Assembly: GCF_020080835.1 (NCBI RefSeq)
Contig: NC_058165.1
Coordinates: 8,407,771-8,471,770, forward strand
DNA length: 64,000 nucleotides
Origin: Cotesia glomerata
Taxonomy: Eukaryota; Arthropoda; Insecta; Hymenoptera; Braconidae
Direction of reading: 5' to 3'
In this document: positions 46,117 to 59,139 of the stretch, piece after piece
How positions within the stretch are numbered: the stretch's first letter is position 1
Layout of the letters: every line of letters begins with the position of its first letter
Position numbers and translations under genes: made by a program
The notes under the pieces: model-generated
What the model was told of the DNA's origin: nothing
What the model saw: only the letters and a program-made list of their open reading frames with translations
Database searches by the model: none

Positions 46117-46727
46117 CACGGAAAAATAGTATATTACGACCCAAGGCCAGAAAGTTGGATTTCCTGGCGTATGGGATATATCATCATATCACATACGTTA
46201 GGGCATCCAACATTCTGGTCGTGGGTTGTATACTATTTTTCTTGCTCTCCAGCCGAAAGTACGCAACTCCCGGGAAGGGGTTTTGCAAAACCGAGGCGAA
46301 GCCGAGAATTAGAAAAAAAAACTTAGTATAATTTTTGTGAATTTTTTTATTTTAACTAATATAAGTTTAAATTTGTTTAAAAATAAAAAAAAACATAAGC
46401 AAATAAATTTGCATCAATCAATAAATAATATTTTATTTGGTAGTCATCATTGAATTAGCGATAAACAAAACAAATATTTTTGAGGTTATGAAATATGTCA
46501 ACACACAAGACTGAGCGCGAAATCTGAGACTACGACAAGGCGTTTACTGCCCTCAGCAATCCCGTTTGGCTCTTCCAGCAATACGGTTTAGCTATTTTAG
46601 CTAACTAACGTATACCTGTCAGAGCGATCTACTAGATGGCTCTAGTAAGAATCTAACAGTTAGTAAAGTGGGGATAGCTACAGTAGCATTACAGTATGGC
46701 TCTGAGAGCGATATTTTTTTTTCCGTG
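46117..46727. mobile_element. CACGGA-ended element C2
   Basis: Starts CACGGAAAAATAGTATATT and ends GATATTTTTTTTTCCGTG. Its right part matches C1 (CCCGTTTGGCTCT, GGTTATGAAATATGTCA and CTCTGAGAGC words). An E piece occupies its left end. The right end overlaps the CACGG of the next element (CCGTGCACGG). Confidence 0.65.
46124..46310. mobile_element. double-hairpin element E7 (short form) inside C2
   Basis: TAGTATATTACGACCCAAGG pairs with the stretch ending GTCGTGGGTTGTATACTA around GGGATATATCATCATATCAC. It is followed by CCGAAAGTACGCAACTCCCG and CGAGGCGAAGCCGAG. Confidence 0.7.
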
Positions 46728-47097
46728 CACGGAAAAAATTGTTGCTACTTGCGTTCTTTTCAATATTTTTACTCGAGTCGTACATGAGTGTAATTCTTAA
46801 CACTTCCGTTAAATAACTCAATCGTTTTTTAATCGTTTTTCAATTGTTTAATTATAAATAAAAATGCGAGAAAGTCAAATTCCGAAAAATTTGACTTTTT
46901 TAAAGTGAAACTTTTATTCTATCGCCCCAAAATTTTTCGTCCATCTATCGCATGTCGCATTACCCGGCCGTAGAGTAAGGATAAAGTGAAAGGCACATGG
47001 CAGAGCACCCAAGGCCAATATGGCGGCGCCCATAGCTCGCATCAGCTAACCGTGTAGCATTTATATTCAAATGAAATGTAAGAAGTTGTTTACTCCC
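46728..47097. other. unassigned segment beginning CACGGAAAAAATTG
   Basis: Starts like the CACGGA family but no matching right end is found. At about 47010-47030 it has CCAATATGGCGGCGCCC, a YY1-like core in a GC-rich context. It may be a truncated element or a promoter fragment. Confidence 0.35.
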
Positions 47098-47782
47098 TAA
47101 AAAAATTAGGACGACGATTGACCCTAAAGGCCATCCCTACAATTTCCCGCTCATTTTGTACTTAAACGTTCAAAATTACACATTACATTTTTGAGCTCTT
47201 CGAGCTCAAAAATATGACTTTTGTGTCATTTTGAGCTCTCTGAGCTCAAAACTCTAATAGCAGTTGAATAAAACACAATTTTTTGAATTTTCAAACCACA
47301 ATAACTTTTGAATGAATGAACCTATTTTCACGCGGTTGGTAGCATTTGACGCAGTTTTTGAAGCCTCATAAAGAATCTTTGAGTATGAATTGATCGAACT
47401 AGGAATTTTGGAGTGATTCCGAAAAAACACTTTTTTCTTTCGACCGGTTTTCTTTCGACAACGATAACTCACGAACGAATCAACCGATTTTGACCGGACT
47501 GACGGCAATCGACGTGGTATTTTGATGTTAAGAGCTGATTAGTTTTTGGAATCGATCGATAAAGCCGTTAAAAAGTTATTCCAAAAAAACCACATTTGAA
47601 AAAAATTTTTTTTGTAGTTTTTTTGAGATTTCTGAAAATCTACCGGTCCGAATCGGTCCAAAGTGTATACAAAATCTAAGTTTGGTCAAACGCCTTTCGA
47701 ATGGCGCCAACCGCGATGAAATCGGTCAAGCCGTTCAAAAGTTATAAAAGGGTTACATACCTACACACATACACACACACAC

Positions 47783-47821
<39 letters not shown>

Positions 47822-47969
47822 CACACGGACATCATCGCGAAAACATTCAGGGAAGCTTTGTAGGACCTCAAAACGTCGAGATCTGATGAAAACTCGATTT
47901 TCGAAAAACGGGGTAAAACCAATAACTTCCCGATTTTTGAAAATCTTCGATATTTCTTAGCGGGAAGTT
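47098..47969 (-). mobile_element. G element, copy G10
   Basis: From TTAGCGGGAAGTT (47957-47969) to TTAGGACGACGATTGACC at 47104. It keeps the AACTTCCCGATTTTTGAAAA hairpin half and all internal modules. The microsatellite (47763-47818) is compound, (CA)n followed by (TA)n. Confidence 0.8.
47763..47818. repeat. compound CA/TA microsatellite inside G10
   Basis: Short CA part then about 15 TA units, at the homologous G position. Confidence 0.9.
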
Positions 47970-48427
47970 AAGAACAAAAGGATCAAAAATTATTCTTCAT
48001 GTACTGAACTTTAAAAAGAGGTAGAATTTGAAAAAATTTGAATTATTAATAGTTCAATACTTTTTAATTTTTTTGTTCAATCAGAGCTTATTTTCGTTAC
48101 TATGAAATATTACTTACATTTATAAACTACGAGACTCATGGCAAAAATAAAGTTATTGATAGAATAATTGAATTGGAAGATTTCGCTATAATTAATAGTT
48201 AAACAAATTATATCAAACAATAAATTAATAAATTATCAGTGAAAAATCACAATTAATTTTTAATTAAACGACCGTTAGTTCTATTACACAGGATAATATA
48301 ACCTGTCTACCGAAAACTGGCAGAAATTGAAATTCTTATAATCATAATAAAATCATCGTTTGGTAAATGTTTGACAGATCAAATTGAAGACGCAATTTTA
48401 TCAACCATAAGATAAGTTTTAAAGAAA
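47970..48427. other. AT-rich non-coding stretch
   Basis: Nothing recognised. Confidence 0.45.
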
Positions 48428-49067
48428 AAAATTAGGAAAACAGTTGACCCTAGCGGCCATTCCTGCAACTTCTCGCTTATTTCATACTTAAGCGCAAAAA
48501 ACTGCATGTATTACGTTTTGGAGATCTTCGAGCTTCAAATTATGATTTTCGTATCATTTGAGCTCTCCGAGCTCAAAAATCTGCTAGAAGTTGAATAAAA
48601 CACTATTTTTCGAATTTTTAAACCGTAATAACTTTTGAATGAATGGACCGATTTCTACGTGGTTGATGGCATTCAACGCAGTTCTTAAAGCCTCATATAG
48701 AACTTTTAAGTTTAAATTGATCGAACAAGGAATTTCAAAGTAATTCCTAAAAAACGATTTTTTCGATTTTTTACGTTAACGATAATTCACGAACGAATTA
48801 ACCGATTTCGACCGGGCTGGTGGCAATTGACGTGTTTTTTTTATGTTAAGAGCTGATTAGTTTTTGGAATCGATCGGTTAAGTTATTTGAAAGTTATTCC
48901 AAAAAAACTACATTTGAAAAAATTTTTTTCGCAGTTTTTTTTTAGATTTTTCGAAATCTACTGGTTTGAATCAGTCAAAATCTAAGTTTGGTCAAGCCCT
49001 TTCGAATGGCACCAACCGCGATGAAATCGGTTGAGCCTTTCAAAAGTTATAAGAGGTTTACATACGG

Positions 49068-49125
<58 letters not shown>

Positions 49126-49284
49126 TATACATACAGGCATACGGACATCATCGCGGAAACATTCGGGGAAGCTTTCTAGGACTTCAAAACGTCAACATCC
49201 GTTGAAAACTCGATTTTCGAAAAACGGGGTGAAACCAATAACTTCCCGATTTTTGAAAATTTTCAATTTTCTTAGCAGGAAGTT
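48428..49284 (-). mobile_element. G element, copy G11
   Basis: From CTTAGCAGGAAGTT (49271-49284) to TTAGGAAAACAGTTGACC at 48434, with CA tract 49069-49122. Same orientation as G10 and about 0.46 kb away. Confidence 0.8.
49069..49122. repeat. (CA)n microsatellite inside G11
   Basis: About 26 units at the homologous G position. Confidence 0.97.
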
Positions 49285-49597
49285 AAAAATGGTGTGTGTA
49301 CTTATGTACACGAGTCAGAAGTTATACTTCTTTGGCATGAGAAAAAAAATTTTAAAGAAAAAAAAATGCAAAGATGATCGAAGAAAAATGTTAAAAACAA
49401 TCAAAAAGGTTATATTATAGTAAAAATTTAGCTATACCGTATAAATATAAAATCATTCATTATCATATGAATTTAATTCAATATTATTTAAGATTTGTCT
49501 GAATTCATTACTTATTACAGCTGATTAATCAACTAATTTTGGAGTTGCAAAGTATCAATAATTTACAATTGATAACTATAAAATGTTTTAATTATTT
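49285..49597. other. AT-rich spacer
   Basis: Nothing recognised. Confidence 0.45.
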
Positions 49598-49599
49598 AT

Positions 49600-49737
49600 T
49601 TACCCGTACTGAAAAAAAATATATGCCGCATATACGGGGGCAAAAAAAAAGTATGTGGCGTATATATTTTATATGTGCGACATATATGTATTTTTGTCAG
49701 CATATATGCGCATATATATTTTTTCAGTGTGGGTAAA
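49600..49737. mobile_element. palindromic MITE V
   Basis: TTACCCGTACTGAAAAAAAA at the left mirrors TTTTTTCAGTGTGGGTAA at the right. The inside is rich in CATATATGC-type self-complementary words. Confidence 0.7.
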
Positions 49738-50027
49738 TATATGTATCTTATAAAATAGTTCATTATTAATTATTTAACCTATTGATAATATCTTTTTAAT
49801 AAATACTTTATCAAAAATAATATTAATTACATGAATTAAAAGACTTACAAATATTGTAGTACAAAACTAGATTTTGTTTCCAATAAAATTCCGGAAAATT
49901 ATTAAAATGGTCTATATTATAAATTTAAAAAAATATGGAGGGAATTACTAGATTTGATAAACAAAATGATTAAGCTTGTATTAAAAAATTATGAACTCAA
50001 TAAAAAGATACCTAAATATAATAGGTA

Positions 50028-50166
50028 AGGTTAGAGTCCCAGTAGCCGCTCATGTACCAGTGATGCTCACTCCATGTATTTTTATATCTATATTCGTGAA
50101 TATAGATATACAAATACATGGAGTGAGCATATACTGGTATATGAGCAGTTACTATGGCTTTTACCT
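50028..50166. mobile_element. hairpin MITE O1
   Basis: AGGTTAGAGTCCCAGTAGCC mirrors GGCTTTTACCT at the other end, with TA on both sides (50026-50027, 50167-50168). The arms pair closely through GAGC(A)T..CACTCCATGTATTT to a short loop near 50097. Confidence 0.85.
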
Positions 50167-50334
50167 TACTACAATATTTACATTTTAGTTCAAGTATTTT
50201 AATTCATGAGATTGTTATTATTTTTAAAAAAATATTAATTAAAAAGAAATTATTACCAAGTTAAATAAAAAGTAAAATATTTAATTGTCCATTTTTAGAA
50301 TTGATTATTAATATGAATACTATTTTTCATATTA

Positions 50335-50474
50335 AGGTAAAAGCCCCAATATATGATCATGTACCAGTATATGATCACTCCATGTATTTGTATACCTATA
50401 TTTGTGAATATAGATATACAAATACATGGAGTGATCATATACTGGTACGTGATCATCTATTGGGGCTTTTACCT
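50335..50474. mobile_element. hairpin MITE O2
   Basis: AGGTAAAAGCCCCAATA and TATTGGGGCTTTTACCT with TA at 50333-50334 and 50475-50476. The arms are about 95 percent complementary over 65 nt, around TTTGTGAATATAG. It is the most perfect hairpin in the window and a close relative of O1, 170 bp away. Confidence 0.9.
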
Positions 50475-50479
50475 TAAAT

Positions 50480-51425
50480 GGTATTTCTATCGAATTTAAA
50501 AATAACAACGTTTCGATAGATACTTTTCGATTACCCTGTATATGAGTTAGCTTAGTCAGTAAAAGAAATCTATATTTTTAATTATATTTGATGGGCAACT
50601 TCATTATGTCGCTTTTTTGGGACATCATACGCGCACAGCTCAAAAATTTCACTCTCATCTAAACGCGCCAAAAGAAGTATAACTTCAATAATAAATTATC
50701 TTATTTCAATTAAATGTTCTTTAAAAATAACAAGATAGAAAATGCAACTTCCACTATCTTCAGAAAAATTCAAATAGCTATTATTTCTAAATTTATTGAC
50801 CTAATTAGTTAATCTTTGAACTTATTTGAGATAATCGTCTAAGAAACATGTGTACTAAATTTCATTAAGATCCGTTAATGACTATATATTTTAATACCCT
50901 AAATTGATTAATTTTCTGAAAATTTTTAGTTGAATGTCAACAATCCAAAAAAGTTTCACTTGCATCGTAGTTTCATAAAATCACACAATAATTTTTTTTT
51001 TTACTAAAAACTTCATTTTTTAAGATAAATGAAAATAACCTCCGGGGTTCTACTCCGGATATCGCATACTTTGAAAAAAAGTGGTGTTATGTCAAGTTTT
51101 TCAAAAAGTAAATTTATTTGTTACTACGGGTTCAGCCTGTGTTGAATTCGCGCGATCGCGACGTTTCGTCTATATTTATTATACTATAACAAGCTCTGAA
51201 AAAGATAATCAAAACATTACATATCATTCATATTATTCATAAAAAGTTATTTTACACCAAAACTCATTTATAAATAATTATTTTACAACAATACTTTATA
51301 AAATAAAATAACAATTATAATAATAATATAAGATAAAAAATGAAAAAACGATTTTCAGAGAATAAACGATCACTCCGATAAACCATTAATTATAAAATAA
51401 TTGTTTACATAGATAATTAACAATT
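50480..51425. other. single-copy-looking DNA
   Basis: Includes CGCGCGATCGCGACGTTTCG near 51157-51176 and otherwise AT-rich sequence. No gene supported. Confidence 0.4.
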
Positions 51426-52401
51426 CACACTCGACTAGTTCTCATAATCACTTTGTCAAAGACAGTGTTCTGTGGTCGGGTTCGATTATATAGTATCATA
51501 TGTATCAACATTAATATGAACAGGGATTAAGAAAGGTTGAATAGAGGTACGAATAATAGAGGTAATAATAATCGCATTACATTACATTGTAAGTCAGCAT
51601 ACCGTTTTACGTTCTCTTCTTTGTTTGAATTTGTATTTATCCATCCACACATGTATGTTTAGTGTGTATTTACTCGTACTCGTACGTCATGTTACACAAC
51701 ACAGAGTATAGATAAACATTTATAAAGAAGGCAATATAGTAATATAGATATAAATACATAAATAAATATACACATATATACAATAGTTCGGAATCCTAAC
51801 AAAGAGTGCCTTAGGTTTTAGTATAGAGTCTGTACCGATAACTCATGAAAACCCGCTCACCATCGGTTGCAACCGGGTACCGATACATTGTACGTTACAT
51901 TACATGTAATGTAATAATATATAATGGGTAATGGGTAATGTTGTATTGAGCTAAGAGTGTAGTCGGGATATGAGCCTTTTACTTCAGTTCGGCCTCTACT
52001 CAGAAAACTCGAGGCAAGGGGCATGTATGTATATCAAGGCCATCAACTTATCGATCAAAGTTGCGAACGTGCGAAAGGTAATTTCGATCAAGTGTTCCTT
52101 TCTTTTTCTCAAACTCTTTTTTACCTTATTTACTTATTACTTATTAATATATTGACTTTTTTTCATTACAAAACGGAGAGAATTCTCTTAACAGATTATA
52201 ATTATTATATTCTTAATCAAAATGTAGAATGATGATTATTGGTATGTGAGATGGTAAAAAGGATTTTTAAACGAAAGTCACTTGATTGAGTAATTTCTCT
52301 GATTCTAAATACCGATTTCGTCTATAAAAACATAATAATTATCGCTATTTTATATTCAGAAGAATACTATAAACTTGCGACATTACAATTCTACATTGAT
52401 G
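51426..52401. other. single-copy-looking DNA with possible 5' exon
   Basis: No shared repeats. Base complexity rises at 51840-52080. See the candidate exon entry. Confidence 0.35.
51970..52077 (+). CDS. weak candidate first exon
   Basis: ATG at 51970 opens a 36-codon frame beginning MSLLLQFGLYSENSRQGACM and ending KVANVRK at AAG|GTAATT, a fair splice donor. Another frame (from 52023) is also open. There is no recognised domain, so it could be a 5' untranslated exon or chance. Confidence 0.15.
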
Positions 52402-52633
52402 CACTGATAAAAAAATTAACTTGATTCAAGAGAAAAATTCTTGAGCCAAGAACATCATTTTGAAGAGTTTGATAATCTTGAGTCAAGTAGAAAAATTCTT
52501 GATCTAAGAAATCATTCTTGATTCAAGTCAATTTTACTTGATTTTCTACTTAATTCAAGATTATCAAATTTTTCAAAATGATGCTCTTGGTTCAAGAACT
52601 TCTCTCTCGAATCAAGTTAACTTTTTTATGTGC
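52402..52633. mobile_element. palindromic MITE I1 (CTTGATTCAAG family)
   Basis: Arms AAAAAATTAACTTGATTCAA and TCGAATCAAGTTAACTTTTT. Nested smaller palindromes of CTTGATTCAAG, and TTTTGAAGAGTTTGATAATC/GATTATCAAATTTTTCAAAA are mirrored. Confidence 0.85.
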
Positions 52634-53253
52634 GAGTTTTTTTGAAATGTCTCATTGGAAAAATTATTAGACCAATCTACGTAAACTTTGTACCAAAAAA
52701 TGCAGTGAATTTCGCATTATGGTTTTAGTATATAATACATCCTTAATTGGTCATCTTTACTCTGCATTTTTTGGGTTACAAAATAATAACTTTTATAAAT
52801 TATAAATTCAGTATTTTCGATTTTCATTTAAGCAAAATCAAAATAAAAATTCTAGGACTTATTTATAATGTATTTAAATCAACATTTATTTATTCAATAA
52901 TATTTCAGTTAATATCAAATCAAATTTAAATGATAATTAATTATCAAAGTTTATATTAAGTATCGGGCTGAAATGAAGCAACCAAATCAACTCACTTTTC
53001 ATAAAAAATTTTTATTATTTAATAACATGTCCCGAAAATAAACTAAATATATATATCTGAAATTATCTAAATCTATACTAATGTACAAAGAGACCTTTTT
53101 TATAAATGCCTAACCAAATAAAATCATTAAACCGATCGACATAACTAATCCTATAAAAAGTAAAGTTTCCCAGTTAACCTTTTAAGTTAAAATATTCTTT
53201 CGATATTTGGAAAATTAAGAAAATAATAACTTCTCATTACAAATTGTTTTTGT
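52634..53253. other. AT-rich non-coding stretch
   Basis: Nothing recognised. Confidence 0.45.
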
Positions 53254-54192
<939 letters not shown>

Positions 54193-54369
54193 TTTATTTA
54201 TAGATCAACTTGTAAGGCATTTAGATAATATCCGATAATATAAAAAGAGAACTAAAAATAATTATAAGCTCATCAAGTTGAAATGTAATGGACGATTTTT
54301 TTTATATTTGAAGCAATGCAAATTATAACTTTTATAGACGCAATTACAGCTTGATAATAAAAAAATTAA

Positions 54370-54880
54370 AAAAAAAACTATCTTTTTTAAAACAACTTTT
54401 AAATCGATTTACCGATCAACACCAAAATCTAATCAGCTCTTAAATATCAAAAACGGCAACGATTATTGCAAGCCGCATAAAAATTGGTTCATGCGTCGAA
54501 AAAAATTGGTGACCAAAAATTTCAAAGTTTTTTTTATTTACATAACTTATTTTAAATTTATCGTTTCATCATTTTTTTTCTTTTTTCTAATAGATTTTTT
54601 TTATTGTTTTCAAAATGTTCTGTTAATTTCTGCCAATTACGTCAAAATTGGTTGATCCGTTCGAAAATTATCGTTGCCAAAAAATTTCGAAAAAAGTGTT
54701 TTTTCAAACAACTTTTATATTTCTTCTCGTATTGTTTATGACATAATAAATTAACTACTAGTTCTTCAAAAACTGCGATTAACGTCACCACGGTCACCAA
54801 AATCGATTCAATTGTTTATAAGATATGTAATTTGAAAAATTAGTTGAAAAAAAAAACGTGATTTTTGAAATAATTTATCA
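54370..54880 (+). mobile_element. diverged G-internal modules
   Basis: AACTTTTAAATCGATTTACC, CTAATCAGCTCTTAA, CAAAATTGGTTGATCCGTTC and AGTGTTTTTTCAAACAACTT follow G module order, but the ends and microsatellite are absent. Confidence 0.55.
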
Positions 54881-54928
54881 ATTCTTTATGAGATCACATT
54901 TATTTCAGAGAAAATGTTCTTACTAAAT

Positions 54929-55157
54929 GAATCGTTTATTTGAAAATCCCCATAAGTCAAAAATACTAAATTTTTCAGGAGAAGCAAATAACATTTTTTT
55001 CGGTTAAGTTTGCATTAACATCATGAACCAATGATGAATATTAATAATGTTAGTATCCCTAAAAAATATTCGAGCATGAGAAATTTAATTGTTAATTACT
55101 ATTATTCATAACAATGATTTGAAGTTGATTGACTTATGGGGTTTCTCACCAAAACGA
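54929..55157. mobile_element. TIR element Q1
   Basis: AATCGTTTATTTGAAAATCC plus CCATAAGTCA at the left mirror TGACTTATGGGGTTTCTCAC at the right. About 230 bp, AT-rich inside. Confidence 0.7.
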
Positions 55158-55871
55158 ACAAAATAGTAATTAGATCATTAATTTATCAATTTTTTTCCGT
55201 CAATCATTTATTATATATATATAAAATAAAGTATAAAATATGTATTCGAACTACAATTAACGAAAAATTATAATAAATCATCTATTTTTAAATTCAAGTT
55301 AGTGAACCGAGAGTCAACAATAAAACAACATTTTAATTTATCACAATCCAACTTTATTTACAATTTGATAAAAAAAATCAGTCCCCTGGCAATCAGTCCC
55401 CTGTCATGTTATATGGCAAAAGATACACAAATATCGAAAAGTAAAAATTAATTCGGCTGTTTATTTATTATAACTAAGCTGATAGTTTTGTAGCCCTTGT
55501 TAATTTTTTTTCTAATAAAATCAAAAATAATTTGGTCGGACAATTTTGTACAGATTTAGGACGTCCTTACAGAGAATCACCCATAAAACTAAAATTGCAA
55601 AAATAATTGAAATCAAAGTATTTAACAGTAAATGTAATGTATTTTTATTGGGTTATCATTTATTTTAGAATTTAAATCAGTTAAATCAGATTCAGCGATA
55701 AAACAACATATTTTTAATTTTAATCCATCAAGCGAATATTGTAAAACTCATTAAAATTCAAGTATTTTATTAAAATTTAAGTATTTTGCATTGAACTGAA
55801 TTTTTTCTACTCAGAAGAAGCTTTTGTGAAAAAAAAAAACAAAAAGAAATTTATTTTTGGAATTTTGAAAT
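55158..55871. other. AT-rich non-coding stretch
   Basis: A local direct repeat AATCAGTCCCCTG occurs near 55378 and 55393. No gene. Confidence 0.45.
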
Positions 55872-56082
55872 TGGATGTTTATTTGAAAAACCCCATAAGT
55901 CACTGACTTATGGGGTTTCTCAACTAAACGAGATTCATATAGACCGATTGGTTAGGTCTTGAACACGAATTTAATATTTTTTGGTACTGGTATAAGTGAG
56001 GGGAAATTCAAAGAACCGAAAAAAGCAATAAACCCGATTTCGAAAAAAATATGAATGATGGGGTTTCTCAAATAAACGATTC
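55872..56082. mobile_element. TIR element Q2 with a doubled left end
   Basis: The left part has two Q termini facing each other, forming the perfect palindrome CCCCATAAGTCA-C-TGACTTATGGGG (55891-55915). The right terminus GGGGTTTCTCAAATAAACGA is at about 56060-56079. Confidence 0.7.
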
Positions 56083-56151
56083 AAATATAAACTAGACTTT
56101 GGAGTTTGAACAGATCTATCTTGAAACTTGGGAAACTCAAAATAGTTGTAA

Positions 56152-56371
56152 TAGTATATTACACACCTAGGGAAGTAAAGTAAGAAATGTCTCAGATCAC
56201 ATGTAATTGTTGGCCGAGGCGAAGCCGAGGTTGACAAACATGTGATCTGAGGCTTTCTTATTTACTTCCCGTGGAGTGTATACTATTTTTTTGCTCGACG
56301 AAGGCAGAAAGCGGCAACTTCGTTTAGCGCAGCGGGCCGAAAGTTGACGCTTTCTGCCCGTCGAGCAAAAA
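56152..56371 (-). mobile_element. double-hairpin element E4
   Basis: Reverse orientation of E2/E3: TAGTATATTACACACCTAGG first, apex GGCCGAGGCGAAGCCGAGG, then GTATACTATTTTTTTGCTCG and the second hairpin to CTGCCCGTCGAGC. Near-identical to E3. Confidence 0.85.
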
Positions 56372-56687
56372 AACTATGTTTTTCAATTTGAATAGATAAA
56401 AAACCTCATCAATGATGGAATTAGGAGCGCTTTGCATTTTATTTAATTATTCTGTTTATATAAGTCAACAAATTTTATTATTTTAAACTACACATATAAT
56501 TAAATTATAATTTAATTGCCGCGTATATAATCGTGTTGACATTAATGTCACGGGAGAAAAAACAAAACAAAAAAATACAGTAATTGAAACTGTCACTAAT
56601 TGTGAGCAGTCTGAAATGAGTAACTTTCTTCATGCAAGAAAACAGAAGAAAATCGAACTTTCGGCCTCGGAATGATGAAAATTACCA
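56372..56687. other. AT-rich spacer
   Basis: Nothing recognised. Confidence 0.45.
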
Positions 56688-57375
56688 TTTCAAACAGTAA
56701 AATCGTGATTTTACTATTCACTTTATAATATTTACCATTTAAACGTTACAATTTACTCTTTACATGGAAGAAAATACTATTTCAAACAGTAATAATCGCT
56801 ATGTAAATGTCTAAAATGTTAAAGTATCATAATTAAGAATTCAGACTTTGATATTTATCATTTCGTATCTAAAAAATTATCTTATGATATGTAAAAAATA
56901 TAAAATAAAGTTAGTAAATTTCTAATACAAGAAACGTCAATACTTACAAAGTAAAATGGTAAATTTTAAACGCAACGCTAAAAATCAAACTGTAATTATT
57001 GACTTGCTTGAACTGGTAAAGTGTATATTTTAAAAGTATAATTTTTACTGTTTCAAATGTTAAATTCTCCCAGAGTGAGACCCCCTTCTCTTTCATCTAA
57101 GTTCCCCTTCTCCTCACAATATGGACTATATATTGAAATGGCAATTTTTACTGTTCGAAACTGTTATTTTTTAAGATGAAAGAGTCGGTATTTACTATAG
57201 TGACAGCTACTAATCACTTATTTTAGATATTAAATTATAAATTGTAGCTTTTATACTTTCTACATTAAGTTCTGTAATATTTATATTTTTGCCACCCCGA
57301 TGTCCGCTTTACTGTTTGAAACTATAAAAATTAACCGGAATCCGAGTGAATATTACAGTTTACTTTTTTTCCGTG
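56688..57375 (+). mobile_element. R element, copy R1
   Basis: From AAAATTACCATTTCAAACAG to GTTTACTTTTTTTCCGTG, followed by TA. It is the reverse complement of R2 at 63.29-63.99 kb with roughly 97 percent identity by eye. Inside, TTTGAAACAGTAAA/TTTACTGTTTGAAA words recur in both orientations. A pyrimidine-rich segment (ACCCCCTTCTCTTTCATC) lies near the middle. No ORF. Confidence 0.88.
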
Positions 57376-57622
57376 TAAATAAATAAATAAGCAAGTTACT
57401 TTTGATATTATACAAAAGAATTAAGCAATCAACAAGAATTTCAGAAGCGTTGCGATAGCAATTAGTGCAGTGTTAAATTTTTATTAAGGATATAACGAAA
57501 CAAAGTCTTTAAAATACGTATAGCTGGTGCTAAAAGAACGAATTTGAGCAACACTCGGTGATAAAATAAAATAAACTAAAATCTTAGCTTACACATTAGG
57601 ATTTGCTTACACATATTAGATA
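57376..57622. other. AT-rich spacer
   Basis: Nothing recognised. Confidence 0.45.
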
Positions 57623-57842
57623 CACTGAAAAAAAAATTAACTTGATTCAAGAGAAAAATTCTTGAATCAAGAATATAATTTTGAAGACGGTAATTGTCTT
57701 GAATCAAGACGAAAAATTCTTGAATCAAGTAAAATTTCCTTTAATCAAGAAAAATTCCTTAAATCAAGAATTTTTCTACTCAAATCAAGAATATTAAGTT
57801 CTTCAAAATTATATACTTGATTCAAGAACATTTTTTTTTCTG
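57623..57842. mobile_element. palindromic MITE I2 (CTTGATTCAAG family)
   Basis: CACTGAAAAAAAAATTAACT at the left, with repeated CTTGAATCAAG and mirrored TAATTTTGAAGA/TCTTCAAAATTAT words. Same family as I1 with a more diverged centre. Confidence 0.8.
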
Positions 57843-58732
57843 TTTTCATAACTGCTTGAAGTGAAAATGTGAAATTAACGATTGGAGTAAGCGCACGGCA
57901 ACTGCTTTTAAATTTAATTAGAGTTAGAATTAGACATAACCAACCGGTAAAGAGATAAACGTACTCAACTCGAGTTCAACAGTTTAACACAATACTACAC
58001 AAACACGGAAGCTAATGTACTTGTACAGAAACTAACCCCAGACATACATCGTATATTGAGTGTTTAGTTTGCCACAAAATATATTATCCAGATCGTTATA
58101 AAACATTACTTGTTTAATTCTTATCATTTTTAAGTATCGCACTAATTTGTTGATTTGATAAAAGATTTCATAAATCTTACATAAATACTTTTATCTATAT
58201 TACTTATTATTTTTGTCTATATTTTTCCTTTTATTTATCAGTAGCAAATACCGAATAGATTTTAGCTTATTGTCTGTCTATACTGGTTACCATTCCATTC
58301 ACGTTTACTCACCCGGCTTACTCTTATTTTTATTTTTATTATTTACATTTACTCAGCAAAGTTGGTACGACTACTATACAATAAAACAAGAGTTTCCAGT
58401 TAAAACCCATGTAAATATTATATTCATTTATATTTTACGTTGAGTAAAGTTTCTTTGTATCCTAAATAAACTTTTATCATAGTTTGTTGTTTGAAATTTT
58501 CGCTGCTAGAAAATTACTCGCTGCTTTGCTATAAAGCAATATTAATTTTAATCTTGCTAAATTATACTTATAAGATTTTTCTCTGTCAATTAAAATTCCC
58601 CAAATTCTATCCCATTAGAAATAAGTCTCGATATTTTTCTGAATGGATTCAAATCAAATTTTTAGTTTTATAGGTAAATTTCTTCAAAAATCTGCCTGTT
58701 ACAAAGGAACTCATGTTGAAATTTACATAAAA
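57843..58732. other. AT-rich non-coding stretch
   Basis: Frames at 58213-58443 and 58491-58673 are hydrophobic because of AT-rich codons and have no supporting signals. Confidence 0.45.
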
Positions 58733-59139
58733 TCTTTATATATATTTATATTTCTTCTGTGCGTGTGTTTGTCATTGAACTCCTCTTAAACGGCTGGACC
58801 GATTTTAATGAAATGTTCTGTGTATCCAGGTGAATTCGAGAATGGTTTATATTCACAATTCAGTCCACGGGAAAATGTTTATTTATAAAATGTTGTTGAT
58901 ATTGGAATTTTTTACATTGTATTCGGCAGACAGCACTGCGATCGCAGTATCGAATGTTCCGAAATATTTTATTTTAATTTCAGTGTGACCCGATAGTGGG
59001 TGCTGCAATCAGATTTAAGAAAATGTGTTATTAATAATTTTCATCAAAACAGTCCAAACTGTGACAGCTCCTTCAAATAAGCTTAAAGTTTTTAAATTTA
59101 AGACGTGTGTACAGTACAACGTCTATCGGGTCCGCTAAT
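58733..59139 (+). mobile_element. non-autonomous Helitron, 407 bp
   Basis: A|TCTTTATATATATTTATA at the left and CTATCGGGTCCGCTAAT|T at the right fit 5'-TC, 3'-CTRRT and A/T insertion. The early block TTAAACGGCTGGACCGATTT and the TCGGGTCCGCTA end recur in many arthropod elements. A small stem GACGT/ACGTC lies just before the end. No Rep/helicase. Confidence 0.65.

Noticed and set aside
50333..50476. piggyBac-like TTAA target duplication of O2
   Set aside because: TTAA is present on both sides of O2, but O1 shows only TA and the ends do not start with CCC.
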